From contig JAUWMT010000014.1 in NCBI GenBank assembly GCA_030613025.1, positions 1 to 59,556 of the forward strand: DNA of 59,556 nucleotides, written 5' to 3'. Positions 42,813-52,200 of the stretch are shown piece after piece. The stretch comes from Candidatus Cloacimonadota bacterium (GTDB lineage: Bacteria > Cloacimonadota > Cloacimonadia > JGIOTU-2). The notes under the pieces are model-generated. The model made no database searches. It saw only the letters and a list, made by a program, of their open reading frames with translations, and was not told the origin of the DNA. Positions within the stretch are counted from its first letter, which is position 1. The number at the start of each line of letters is the position of its first letter. A program made the translations under genes and the position numbers.

Positions 42813-43994
42813 ATGGCAAATAATCAACGCAAACGATATAAGAAGAAAACTTCAAAAAAGAAAGAGGAAAACGCTCTCTTAAAATTCAAGGGTCTATTGA
42901 CCATCGCTGTTTTTATTATCATTGTTTTCTTCATCTGGCAGGTAATTATCTCACTAAAAACCACATCTAAAGACGACACCCTTATTATCACAGAAGAAAC
43001 TACTGAGGTGCAAGGAGTCGGCGACATTATTGAATATGCCCTCAAACGTCTTGAGATCCCTGATAAGTTCATCAAAACATATAAAATAGGTGATAAAATC
43101 TACAAAGAGATAACGATAAATTCCAATCAGCTCAGCTTGACGATCAGCAATATCTTCATTACTGATAAGGTCGAAGAAAAAGGCGGACAGATACTGAATG
43201 TGAACGAATCCGATGACGGCAACAAGATCGAGATGGAAATTTTTGATCCTGCAGCAAAGCAGTATTACATACTCATTTTGAAAAATGACACGAGCGGTCT
43301 CTATGACAAGATCACAGAACTCTCTATCGTTATTGATGATTTCGGGTATTTCAGCGGACCATTGCTTGATGAATTTCTGGCTCTGAACAAATCGATCACC
43401 TTTGCTATTCTTCCCGATCTTTCCTACAGTGAAGAGGTGATGCAAAAAGCATATAATCAAGGCAGGGAAACAATCATACACGTGCCCATGGAGCCGGAAA
43501 CTTATCCGAAAGATGACCCTGGCAAGAATGCGATCTACGTCGATCTAACTGAAAATGAAATTAAGAAAAGAATCAAAAAATTCATCAAACAACTCCCCTT
43601 ATGTATTGGTGTGAATAATCATATGGGTTCCCTTGCAACGCAACATGAGTATGTTATGAAACCGGTTCTTGAAGTCCTAAAAGCTAATGACATGTGCTTC
43701 TTTGACAGCCGCACTTCGGCAAAGTCTGTGGGTTATACGCTTGCAGAAGATATGGAAGTTCCAACCTGTCAGAGAGATATCTTCCTTGATTCCGGAAAAT
43801 ATCCGGATAGGATTGTTGCAAAAACCGAAAACATATTGGACCTCGCATTGCGAAAAGACAAGATCGTTGCAATTACTCATGCCAAAAAAGATTGCCTTGA
43901 AGAACTGTTACAGATACTGAAAAATCTTGAAGGAAATAATATCCAGCTCGTTCCTATCACAGATATTGTACTTCCGAAAGAATATGTACTATGA
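42813..43994 (+). CDS. Divergent polysaccharide deacetylase (YibQ-like)
   Basis: 393-residue protein with a lysine/arginine-rich N-terminus and one membrane anchor (about residues 28-50), then an extracytoplasmic linker (about 60-165) and the divergent polysaccharide deacetylase domain (PF04748 type, about 170-390). Recognised motifs are LSIVIDDFGYFSG, SITFAILPDLSYSEE, IIHVPMEPETYPKDDPG, GVNNHMGSLAT and FFDSRTSAKS, matching the family's metal- and substrate-site segments. It probably acts on a glycan in the cell envelope. It overlaps uppP by 4 nt (ATGA). Confidence 0.9.
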   Translation: MANNQRKRYKKKTSKKKEENALLKFKGLLTIAVFIIIVFFIWQVIISLKTTSKDDTLIITEETTEVQGVGDIIEYALKRLEIPDKFIKTYKIGDKIYKEITINSNQLSLTISNIFITDKVEEKGGQILNVNESDDGNKIEMEIFDPAAKQYYILILKNDTSGLYDKITELSIVIDDFGYFSGPLLDEFLALNKSITFAILPDLSYSEEVMQKAYNQGRETIIHVPMEPETYPKDDPGKNAIYVDLTENEIKKRIKKFIKQLPLCIGVNNHMGSLATQHEYVMKPVLEVLKANDMCFFDSRTSAKSVGYTLAEDMEVPTCQRDIFLDSGKYPDRIVAKTENILDLALRKDKIVAITHAKKDCLEELLQILKNLEGNNIQLVPITDIVLPKEYVL

Positions 43995-44788
43995 CCGCAC
44001 TTAAATCAATAATCCTCGGCATTGTTCAGGGGCTTACCGAATTCCTGCCGGTAAGCAGTTCCGGACATCTGGTGATCTTTCAAAAACTTCTGAAATTTAA
44101 CGACCCGGGTGTTCTTTTTGAAATTGCCGTGCACTTAGGAACACTTGTCGCCGTGATCATATATTTTCGGAAAGATATATGGGAAATAATTCAGTCTATC
44201 TTCAACTGGAAAAAAGATGCTTCCGAAAATATAAAATGTGCACATCACCTTCTCTTTCATTTGATCATCGCCTCAGTAATTACTGCGATAATCGGGTTTG
44301 CCTTTAAGGACACCTTTGAATCACTTTTTGAAAACACTGTCCTTGTGGGCTTTATGCTTATTATTACCGGCAGTATTCTCTTTGCGTCTGACAAAATAAG
44401 GAATACGACCAAGAAGAAAATGAGTGTTCCTTCTTCTCTGCTGGTCGGTTTTGCTCAGAGTATTGCGATAATTCCGGGTATCTCCCGATCAGGGGCGACG
44501 ATTACGACCGGCATCTTTACGGGCAGAACCCGCAACCTGGCAACACGCTTTTCTTTTCTCCTATCCATCCCTGCGATTCTCGGTGCAACTCTTTTAAAAC
44601 TGAAAGATCTTCACAGTGCAGTATCATCCGGTTCGATGGCACTTAACTTTATCCTTGGCGGTATTGCTGCAGCAGTCGTGGGTTATTTCGCTATCTCCTT
44701 TCTTATAAAAATGATCAAACAGGCCAAGTTGTTTTATTTCTCTATTTATTGCTGGATAATCGGAATCATCACAATAATTTTTATATAA
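43991..44788 (+). CDS. uppP: Undecaprenyl-diphosphatase
   Basis: Polytopic membrane enzyme (BacA/UppP family) of 265 residues that hydrolyses undecaprenyl diphosphate to the monophosphate and so recycles the carrier lipid; overproduction is known to give bacitracin resistance. The first active-site region is LTEFLPVSSSGHLVIFQKLL (about 15-34) and the second is IPGISRSGATITTGIFTGRT (about 155-175), with the catalytic Glu, Ser and Arg preserved. It overlaps the deacetylase gene by 4 nt and is followed by a repeat-containing gap. Confidence 0.95.
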   Translation: MTALKSIILGIVQGLTEFLPVSSSGHLVIFQKLLKFNDPGVLFEIAVHLGTLVAVIIYFRKDIWEIIQSIFNWKKDASENIKCAHHLLFHLIIASVITAIIGFAFKDTFESLFENTVLVGFMLIITGSILFASDKIRNTTKKKMSVPSSLLVGFAQSIAIIPGISRSGATITTGIFTGRTRNLATRFSFLLSIPAILGATLLKLKDLHSAVSSGSMALNFILGGIAAAVVGYFAISFLIKMIKQAKLFYFSIYCWIIGIITIIFI

Positions 44789-44802
44789 TCCATGTTCAGC
44801 AT

Positions 44803-45243
44803 TAGATATTATAAAGGTTCAATATGGCTATTTTAAACAATTTATGTACTGCAATATTTGAATTTCTAATTACTCCCGATGCATCGGGACTAATAAAATT
44901 TCAAATAACATTACTTGCCTGCCCACTGGCTGATGACAAAAAAAAAGAGATTCAACGAAGCAGGCGAAATAAGGAAAATAGAAAATAAAAAAGTTATATG
45001 CTGAAGGGAGAATGGAAATTTCCACTTTTGGTAAGGTAATTTCTTATAATAATGGCATGTCATTCCCCAGAAAGAGGGAATCCAGTATTGTTATTAAATC
45101 ACAGAATAAAAAAAATAATTTGACATTTAAGTTTTGATATTTTATTTGTAATTAGAAATTAGGGTTTAGAAATTTAAAACAGTAATATAAAGGTTTAAAT
45201 ATGATTTATTTTAGTAATTTCCACTACTACGAAACTTCAGTTA
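44803..45243 (+). repeat. Second copy of the ~450-bp dispersed repeat
   Basis: Fills most of the 463-nt gap between uppP and scpB, where no gene is seen. It is collinear with 19508-20000 and in the same orientation: shared blocks are ATTTTAAACAATTTA, CTGCCCACTGGCTGATGA, the ATTCCC-N8-GGGAAT hairpin (45062-45081) and GTTTTGATATTTTATTTG-like sequence. It differs by point changes and several short insertions or deletions. Confidence 0.8.
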
Positions 45244-45251
45244 TCTAAATT

Positions 45252-45851
45252 ATGAAACAGAATATTAAAAAATCCATTGAAGTTATTATCTTTGCTTCTG
45301 ACAAACCTATCTCGGCTGAACAGATAGCTCATTTTCTTGAAATTGATGATAGCCAAGAAGTCGATAAATTGATCGAGAAACTGAACCTTGAATACAGCGA
45401 TCAGGGGAGAACATTCTGCATTAGAAAGGTCGCAGGTGGTTACAAATTTGCCACAGATCGGCAGTATTATCATCTAATTGAGAAACTATACAAAGAGAAA
45501 AAAGACATCAGTTTGACTCCTTCCGCCCTTGAAGTGCTTGCGATCGTCGCCTACCACCAGCCAATTACACGCCCTAAAGTAGATGCGATCCGTGGAGTGA
45601 ATTCTCAATATCATATGAAGAACCTGTTGGAAGTTAAGCTCGTCAAAATTGCCGGTAGAATGAAAACATTCGGGCGTCCACTGCTCTATGCGACAACTGA
45701 TAAATTCCTCGAATTTTTCGGGCTCAACGATATTGAAGACCTTCCCAATCTTCATCAGATACGTGAGCTTATGGCGACGGATATTGCAGAACCCCAGAAC
45801 ATGAAAACAAAAGACCAGCTCGAACTGCTCGCTGAAGATTCTGATGAATAA
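45252..45851 (+). CDS. scpB: Segregation and condensation protein B
   Basis: ScpB (kleisin partner) of 199 residues with two winged-helix domains. It binds ScpA within the SMC complex that compacts and segregates the chromosome. Family stretches are SIEVIIFASDKPISAEQIAH, CIRKVAGGYKFATDRQYYHL, LEVLAIVAYHQPITRPKVDA and IRGVNSQYHMKNLLEVKLVK. The acidic C-terminal tail is normal. No scpA or smc is adjacent. It overlaps holA by 8 nt. Confidence 0.95.
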   Translation: MKQNIKKSIEVIIFASDKPISAEQIAHFLEIDDSQEVDKLIEKLNLEYSDQGRTFCIRKVAGGYKFATDRQYYHLIEKLYKEKKDISLTPSALEVLAIVAYHQPITRPKVDAIRGVNSQYHMKNLLEVKLVKIAGRMKTFGRPLLYATTDKFLEFFGLNDIEDLPNLHQIRELMATDIAEPQNMKTKDQLELLAEDSDE

Positions 45852-46854
45852 AAAACTTAAATACTGGGACCTGAAAGCAGAGCTTCAAAAAGGCATCATT
45901 CACAATAATTATTTTTTCACTGATGAAGAAAGCTTTCTGAAGGATAAGGCGTTTCATCAGCTCAAAACTGCGATCGTTCCACTCAATGTAATGGATTTCA
46001 ATTACGATATGTTTTTTGGAGAGGAAGTAAAAGCCAATGTAGTCCTGGAAGCGCTGCAAACTCCACCAATGCTTTCGGATAAAAAATTGGTCATTCTGCG
46101 GAATTTCCAGTCCATGCACATTGTCTATAAGAAAAAAATAGCAGAATATCTTGAAAACCCGATCGCGGATACTATCTTTGTGATCGAATCCGATAAGGAA
46201 AATACCCGTTCCGGAATTTATGCCAAGATTGCAAAGCTCGCAAAAACTTATTATTTCTATCATCCTTATAATGAAAGCGAAGCGATCCGATTTCTTAGAG
46301 AAGAATCCACTGCCCTGAATAAGACAATTGATAATGATGCTGCGCGTATCATGGTTGATTACATAGGATTGAATTTTCAGGAACTTCACAGCGAGCTCGA
46401 AAAAGTTGCGCTTTACTCCGGGGGCAGAACTCACATTACTCCCGAAGACGTGCAGGCATGTATTGGCATTTCAAAAGGAAACACTATCTACGAACTTCAA
46501 AACGCATTAACTCAGCGTAATTTCGAGCAATCAATCAAAGTGCTGGAAAACCTTATGGCAAACAACATGTCGCCGGTACTTATCGTGATCATGCTCACAC
46601 GGTTCTATACCACGCTTTGGGATATTCTCATTCAACGGTTTCAGCAGAACAGATCAAAGACAGAAATTGAGCGCTCGCTTGGCGGCTGGGGCTCTAAATC
46701 ATTCATGAATTCTTCCGAATTTTATTCGCTTGAAAATTTTGAGCATATCTTTTCACTCCTCCTGGAAGCTGACAAAAAATTAAAATCACTCGACGCAAAA
46801 TTAAACAAAACTGTCCTCGAGATTACGATATACAGGTTGTGCAAAAATGTCTGA
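45844..46854 (+). CDS. holA: DNA polymerase III delta subunit
   Basis: Clamp-loader delta subunit of 336 residues; it opens the beta sliding clamp. The N-terminal part has NNYFFTDEESFLKDKAFHQL and ALQTPPMLSDKKLVILRNF. The C-terminal part has INDFQELHSELEKVALY-like and ALTQRNFEQSIKVLENLMAN stretches typical of the HolA lid and collar domains. No Walker motif is expected, since delta is ATPase-inactive. It lies between scpB and era, overlapping both by 8 nt. Confidence 0.9.
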   Translation: MNKKLKYWDLKAELQKGIIHNNYFFTDEESFLKDKAFHQLKTAIVPLNVMDFNYDMFFGEEVKANVVLEALQTPPMLSDKKLVILRNFQSMHIVYKKKIAEYLENPIADTIFVIESDKENTRSGIYAKIAKLAKTYYFYHPYNESEAIRFLREESTALNKTIDNDAARIMVDYIGLNFQELHSELEKVALYSGGRTHITPEDVQACIGISKGNTIYELQNALTQRNFEQSIKVLENLMANNMSPVLIVIMLTRFYTTLWDILIQRFQQNRSKTEIERSLGGWGSKSFMNSSEFYSLENFEHIFSLLLEADKKLKSLDAKLNKTVLEITIYRLCKNV

Positions 46855-47740
46855 TCAATTGAATTTTAAAGCAGGATTTGTGTCCATAATCGGGAAACCA
46901 AATGTGGGCAAATCCAGTTTGATGAATGCCTTTCTAGGCGAGAAGCTTTCCATCACAACTCCCAAACCTCAAACCACACGCCAGAATCTGCTCGGCATTC
47001 TCTCTCACGATGATTATCAAATCGTTTTTATTGATACTCCCGGATTTCTGAAACCACGCTATCTTCTTCAACAAAAAATGCAAACCTCGATCTCGGAAGC
47101 GCTCAAAGGTGTCGAAGTGCTACTATTTATATGCGACATCGAAACCTTCCCTACAGATTATGACACGCAGGTGAGCAGTATCATCCTGAAATCGAAAATC
47201 CCCAAACTTGCTGTTATTAATAAAATCGATCTTGCGAAGAATGACAAAGCGATTGAAGAGGCAAAAGCCACACTTGCAGACTGGGGTTTCGAGGATATCT
47301 TTTTCATTTCGGCAACAAAAGATATCGGGTTAAAAGTATTGTTTGAGAAAATCCTTTTACTGCTCCCGATCCACCCCCCCTATTATCCTATTGATAACAT
47401 ATCAGATCGCAACATGCGTTTCTTTGCCCAAGAGATAATCCGCGAGAAAATATTTCTTCATCTTCATCAGGAAATACCCTATTCCACAGCCGTTACTGTT
47501 GACATGTTTGAAGAAGAGGATGACAGAGCAGAGGTGTGGGCTAACGTTTTTGTCGAAACTCATTCTCAGAAAAAGATCATCATCGGCAAAAACGGAGAAA
47601 TGATAAAAGAGATACGCCTTGCTGCACAGCGTGATATTCGTTACCTCATCCGGAAAAAAGTACGACTTCACCTTTGGATAAAAATACGTAAAAATTGGCG
47701 GAAAAAAGAACGGGTGCTCAAAGAATTTGGGTATAAATAG
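46847..47740 (+). CDS. era: Ribosome-assembly GTPase Era
   Basis: 297-residue Era, which binds the 3' end of 16S rRNA and acts in 30S subunit maturation. The GTPase domain has GKPNVGKSSLMNAFLG (G1), DTPGFLKPRY (G3), INKIDLAKND (G4) and ISATKDIG (G5). The C-terminal KH domain has IIGKNGEMIKEIRLAAQRDI. Unlike the two GTPases of the 24-27 kb cassette, this one has the full Era layout. It overlaps holA by 8 nt. Confidence 0.95.
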   Translation: MSDQLNFKAGFVSIIGKPNVGKSSLMNAFLGEKLSITTPKPQTTRQNLLGILSHDDYQIVFIDTPGFLKPRYLLQQKMQTSISEALKGVEVLLFICDIETFPTDYDTQVSSIILKSKIPKLAVINKIDLAKNDKAIEEAKATLADWGFEDIFFISATKDIGLKVLFEKILLLLPIHPPYYPIDNISDRNMRFFAQEIIREKIFLHLHQEIPYSTAVTVDMFEEEDDRAEVWANVFVETHSQKKIIIGKNGEMIKEIRLAAQRDIRYLIRKKVRLHLWIKIRKNWRKKERVLKEFGYK

Positions 47741-47825
47741 CCCGGAAAAATGCAATTCCTAATTTCTAATTTCAAATTTCTAATAAAATGCCAAATGTCT
47801 AACTTTTGAAACCTTAGGAAATCAC
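47741..47825. repeat. Short AT-rich spacer with repeat-like fragment
   Basis: Contains AATTTCTAATTTCAAATTTC-type sequence, which resembles fragments of the dispersed repeat at 19.5 and 44.8 kb. AGGAAATCAC precedes the next ATG. Confidence 0.4.
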
Positions 47826-48470
47826 ATGGAAGACCATTATTTTATTGCGATCGCAGGAAATATCGGCGTGGGTAAAACCACTATGACCCGGCTCATCAGC
47901 GAAAAACTGGATTGGGAAGCGTACTACGAGCCGGTAATCACAAATCCCTATCTCGATGACTTTTATGTGAATATGGATAGGTGGAGTTTCCATCTGCAGG
48001 TGTACTTTCTTTCAAAGCGTTTTGAAATGCAGAAAAAGATCGTTGAAAACAATATCTCATGCATCCAGGACAGAACCATTTATGAGGATGCGGAAATTTT
48101 TGCACGAACTCTTTATAAAAATGGCTCTATGACCGAAAGGGATTTTGAGAATTATCAGAACCTTTTCAAAAATATGACGTATTATTTGCAGGATCCGGAT
48201 TTGATCGTGTACCTTCGGGCAGATGTGAACGAGCTTATTGAGCGAATTCAGCAGCGGGGAAGAGAAAGCGAAAAGAGCATTCCGAAGAGTTACCTTCAGC
48301 AGCTTAATGATGCATATGATAATTGGATTCCGCGCGCACGAAAAATGGCACAGGTTTTGGAAATAAATACAAATAATTGTACTGAAAAGGAAATCGAAGC
48401 ACAGGCAGAAAGGATCATTCAGAAGATCGAGGAGTTCTGTCCGCCTTCAATATTTGATAGGGGGAAATGA
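47826..48470 (+). CDS. Deoxynucleoside kinase
   Basis: 214-residue dNK/dGK-type kinase that phosphorylates deoxynucleosides for salvage. The P-loop is IAGNIGVGKTTMTRLI (about 9-24). YYEPVITNPYLDDFY, MDRWSFHLQVYFLSKRF and CIQDRTIYEDAEIFA (the ERS-type motif, here DRT) follow. YLRADVNELIERIQQRGRES is the lid region. Substrate preference (dA/dG or broad) cannot be read. It follows era by 85 nt. Confidence 0.92.
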   Translation: MEDHYFIAIAGNIGVGKTTMTRLISEKLDWEAYYEPVITNPYLDDFYVNMDRWSFHLQVYFLSKRFEMQKKIVENNISCIQDRTIYEDAEIFARTLYKNGSMTERDFENYQNLFKNMTYYLQDPDLIVYLRADVNELIERIQQRGRESEKSIPKSYLQQLNDAYDNWIPRARKMAQVLEINTNNCTEKEIEAQAERIIQKIEEFCPPSIFDRGK

Positions 48471-49205
48471 GAATTTACCACGAAAAACACGAAAGGCACA
48501 AAAAATAACAACCATTACGAAGATTAAACTAATCTGCTTATAAATTTCCAGCATAAAACCGTTTTTCATCATCCCCACCCTGTGATAGGTGCAGGTTCAT
48601 CCTGAGTGAGACAGACCTTTGCGAAAGTTCCCGCCAGTGAGCGGACTCGTCAAACCTTTCGCAAAGTTCTCTACATATAAAATAACGTTGTCATTCTGAT
48701 CCGCCGGCTGGCGGAGAAGAATCTATTTACTGAAAACACGCAGCACTATTTTTATTATGACACAGTGCTCCTAAAGAATAGACTCTTCGCAAGCTCAGAG
48801 TGACAATTTTTTAATTTGGAGTAGCCGACTCTGTCGGCTCTGGTTGGGAAGTTCTCGACGGAACAAACCCGTTGCTACCCCTTCTCTATGGGGTAGGTGC
48901 AGGTTTATCCTGCACAAATATTTCAATCCAACAGAATTATCTTGTCACAAGCCTGTCATGGCGTCCTGTCGGGGCGTAGCGTAGCGAAGACTGAAGTGTA
49001 ACGGAGACTGATCGTAGAGCTTGTGATAAGTAATTCGGATTCACATTACAACTTAAGACATGCTCTACGACTCGCCTTCATCCCGAAAATCGGGACTACG
49101 ACACAGCAGGCATGTCTCAAGTTTTTGAAAATTTTTCTATTATAAAAATATGCCGATTGGAATTCATGGCGAATTTATTCGGAACGGAGTGCGTATTTGT
49201 ATTTT
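48471..49205. repeat. Mosaic of intergenic repeats
   Basis: About 735 nt with no credible gene but many imperfect inverted repeats. CTTTGCGAAAG and CTTTCGCAAAG face each other near 48623-48670. TTGTCATTCTGA (from 48689) and TCAGAGTGACAA (ending 48812) are terminal inverted repeats of a ~124-nt element whose inner ends, AGAATCTATT and AATAGACTCT, also match. GTGCAGGTT-CATCCTG and GTGCAGGTT-TATCCTG recur at about 48589 and 48895. AGACATGCTCTACGAC and GGCATGTCT bracket 49057-49120. ACCACGAAAAACACGAAAGG at 48478 is another repeat-like stretch. Confidence 0.7.
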
Positions 49206-52200
49206 CTATCTCAGCAATATCACTTTCTTGATATCTTTATCAACTCCATCAATACTCATCTTGGTAAAATATATTCCTGACGATAGATCATTAACTGAAT
49301 AACTGATTGAGTGATCTCCAACATTTTTATCTTCATTTATAAGAGTTGAAACCAGTTGCCCTTTTACATTAAATAATTGAATTGTAACATTTCCTTGTTT
49401 CTTCATAAAAAAACGTACTGTTAGATTGTTTATGTTTGAGCTCATTGGATTTGGATAGTTTGTGAGATTAAATTCCGGTGATAGTCCCGGGTCATCTATT
49501 GAAACGCCGCCTTGATTGAAATAGAATGCACCCATATCTGCTATCGTTCCATCCGGGTCAAATGGTGAAGTAGGGTTTCCCGCATCTATACATGGTGACA
49601 TTGTTGAGTCTGGAATTGGATAATGAGCCCAGGTGAGATGATAGTCACCATTGAGAGTGTCCGCAAATAGTGGATCTAATTGGATATTATAATATGCATC
49701 GCAGCTATCTCCGTTCGCGTTAATAGTTAAATTTACTCCAATAAATTGTCCACATCCCCAGAAATTGCCATTTTCATTATCGTAAAAATCAGAATAATTT
49801 ATTGATGGATTGCCTATATCTACATAAATACCATAATTACCACTGTTATGTGATACAATTACATTAACTAAATGAGGAGAGGAATCATAACAATACAGTC
49901 CACCACCATTAGAATAAGCACTATTCCCTGATATGGTTACATTCTCTAAGCTTGGAGAGGAATCATAACAGTACATTCCACCACCATAACCAGAAACACT
50001 ATTACCCGATATGATTACATTCTTTAAACTCATGTTGGAACTAGTACAGTAAATCCCACCTCCATATGAACAAATATTCCCTGATATGGTTACATTTTCT
50101 AAATGAGGTGAAGAAGAATAACATAATATTCCACCACCCCTTGAAGAAGAACTATTACCTGATATGATTACATTATCTAAATGAGAGGATGAACCCCTAT
50201 AAAGGTACAATCCACCACCCCTATGAGAAGCACTATTCCCTGATATGGTTACATTAACTAAACTTGGGGATGAATATTCAAAACAATACATTCCACCACC
50301 CACATCAGAAGCACTATTATCTGATATGGTCACATTCTCTAAGCTCGGGGATGAATGGTCACGACAATGTATACCACCACCTACATCAGAAGCACTATTA
50401 CCTGATATGATTACATTCTTTAAAATCGGGGATGAATTATTGCAAAACATCCCACCACCATCATCATAAGAACTATTATCTGATATGATTACATTTTCTA
50501 AACTCAGGGATGAATTATTGTTACAGCAAATCCCTCCTCCTAAACCGGAAGTAATATTACCAGATATGGTTACATTATCTAAACGAGGAGAGGAATCATT
50601 GCTGCAGCAAATTCCACCCCCCTCATCAGAAGAACTATTACCTGATATGATTACATTCCTTAAAATCGGCGATGAATTCCAATAACATAATATCCCACCA
50701 CCTCTAGAAGAAGCAATATTATCTGATATAATCAAACTTTCTAAACTTGGGGATGAATTATTCCAACAGAAAATCCCACCACCATATTGTGCATAGCCGT
50801 TTTGAATTGTAAAACCTATTAAAACAGCAGTTGTATCTTCACCACTTTGAAATTTTACAACACTATCCAAACTGTCACCATCAATAATAGTTTGAGAAAC
50901 ATATGAAGTATCTTGAGTTGTAAGAAATAATGAAGCAACAGTAATATTTTTTCCATTGTAGTTAATATTCTCAACATACGTTCCAGGTTGTACTAAGACA
51001 GTATCTGCATCACTTGCAGCATTTATCCCTTCCTGTATTGTTGGATAATCACCGGGAATATTAATATAATTTCCAGAATCATATACTGTTATATAATCAA
51101 TTTTCGTTTCCGTATCAGTGCTTTTAGATTTGCTACCGCTCACAGTTAAGCTCACGGTATAAGTGCCGGGATTATTATATGTCCACTGTGGATTCTGCGC
51201 ATATGAATCTATGTTTCCGTCATAATCAAAATCCCATGCCCTGCTTGTTATATTGCCACAAGATAAATCTGTGAATTGAACGGTGAGAGGCGCATTGCCG
51301 CATAGAGGATCCGCAGAAAAATCAGCATAAAAGTATGAAGGGTAGAAATTTACTTTAAACGAACAATATACCATTTGACCGCCGGTGTTTGGTCCCATTC
51401 CCTGAATCGAGCTGCCGTAGTCATTATCATCAAAGAAGTACATGTCGATCTGTCCCCAGCCATCACCAAGGTCTTTAATAGTTGGATTAACATAAGGATA
51501 CATGGTGATCATGTTTGCAAATCCCGGGAATGCTGTACTGTAAATATCAGAGAGTTCAATAGGTGCACTCCAGTTTTCGCCATTATTATTAGATACTGAT
51601 ACATAAATGATAGGATGATCTATATATTCATCATATCCGGGGATTCCATTTTCCGCATAGAGCAATTTTGTACCACTAACCCAAACCTGAACCATCCAAC
51701 CATTCTCATAGTTTACTGCCTGGCGCTGTGTATTTTCAGAGAAGCTGGCTGCGGCAATATCGGCGTAAGCCATATCACACCAGGGATAGATCAAAGTATC
51801 ACCGTTTACTGGGTCAATTTCCCAGGGAACACTAAGACCTGTCCATGCATCTATCCCCTGCATGTCTGCAACATGGCGGATATCCCATGTGCCGTCATTT
51901 TTATAAACAACTTCACTCTGGAATAAGAAAACATAGTATGGCCAGTAACTTGCAGAACCCGCTACTTCATCAACATTGCATATCCAGAAAAGTTCAGGTA
52001 AGTGAAGATTACCATCGCTGTCAAAGGTCGCTGTTCTATTTTTCGAACACTGGTTACCGGGCCACCCGATCCATACATGAAGTGAATCAAAGGGATCACC
52101 CTCATCATTAACAAAACCGGGAACATTTTCTACTGCATAAAGCACATATTCATTCAACATACCAACATCTGTTTGATATGAATGGAAGTTTGCATAATCC

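Noticed and set aside
49845..50775. Regular direct repeats that look like a CRISPR array
   Set aside because: Units keep an open reading frame, vary in the coding third base and have no constant repeat with unique spacers; they encode beta-helix coils.
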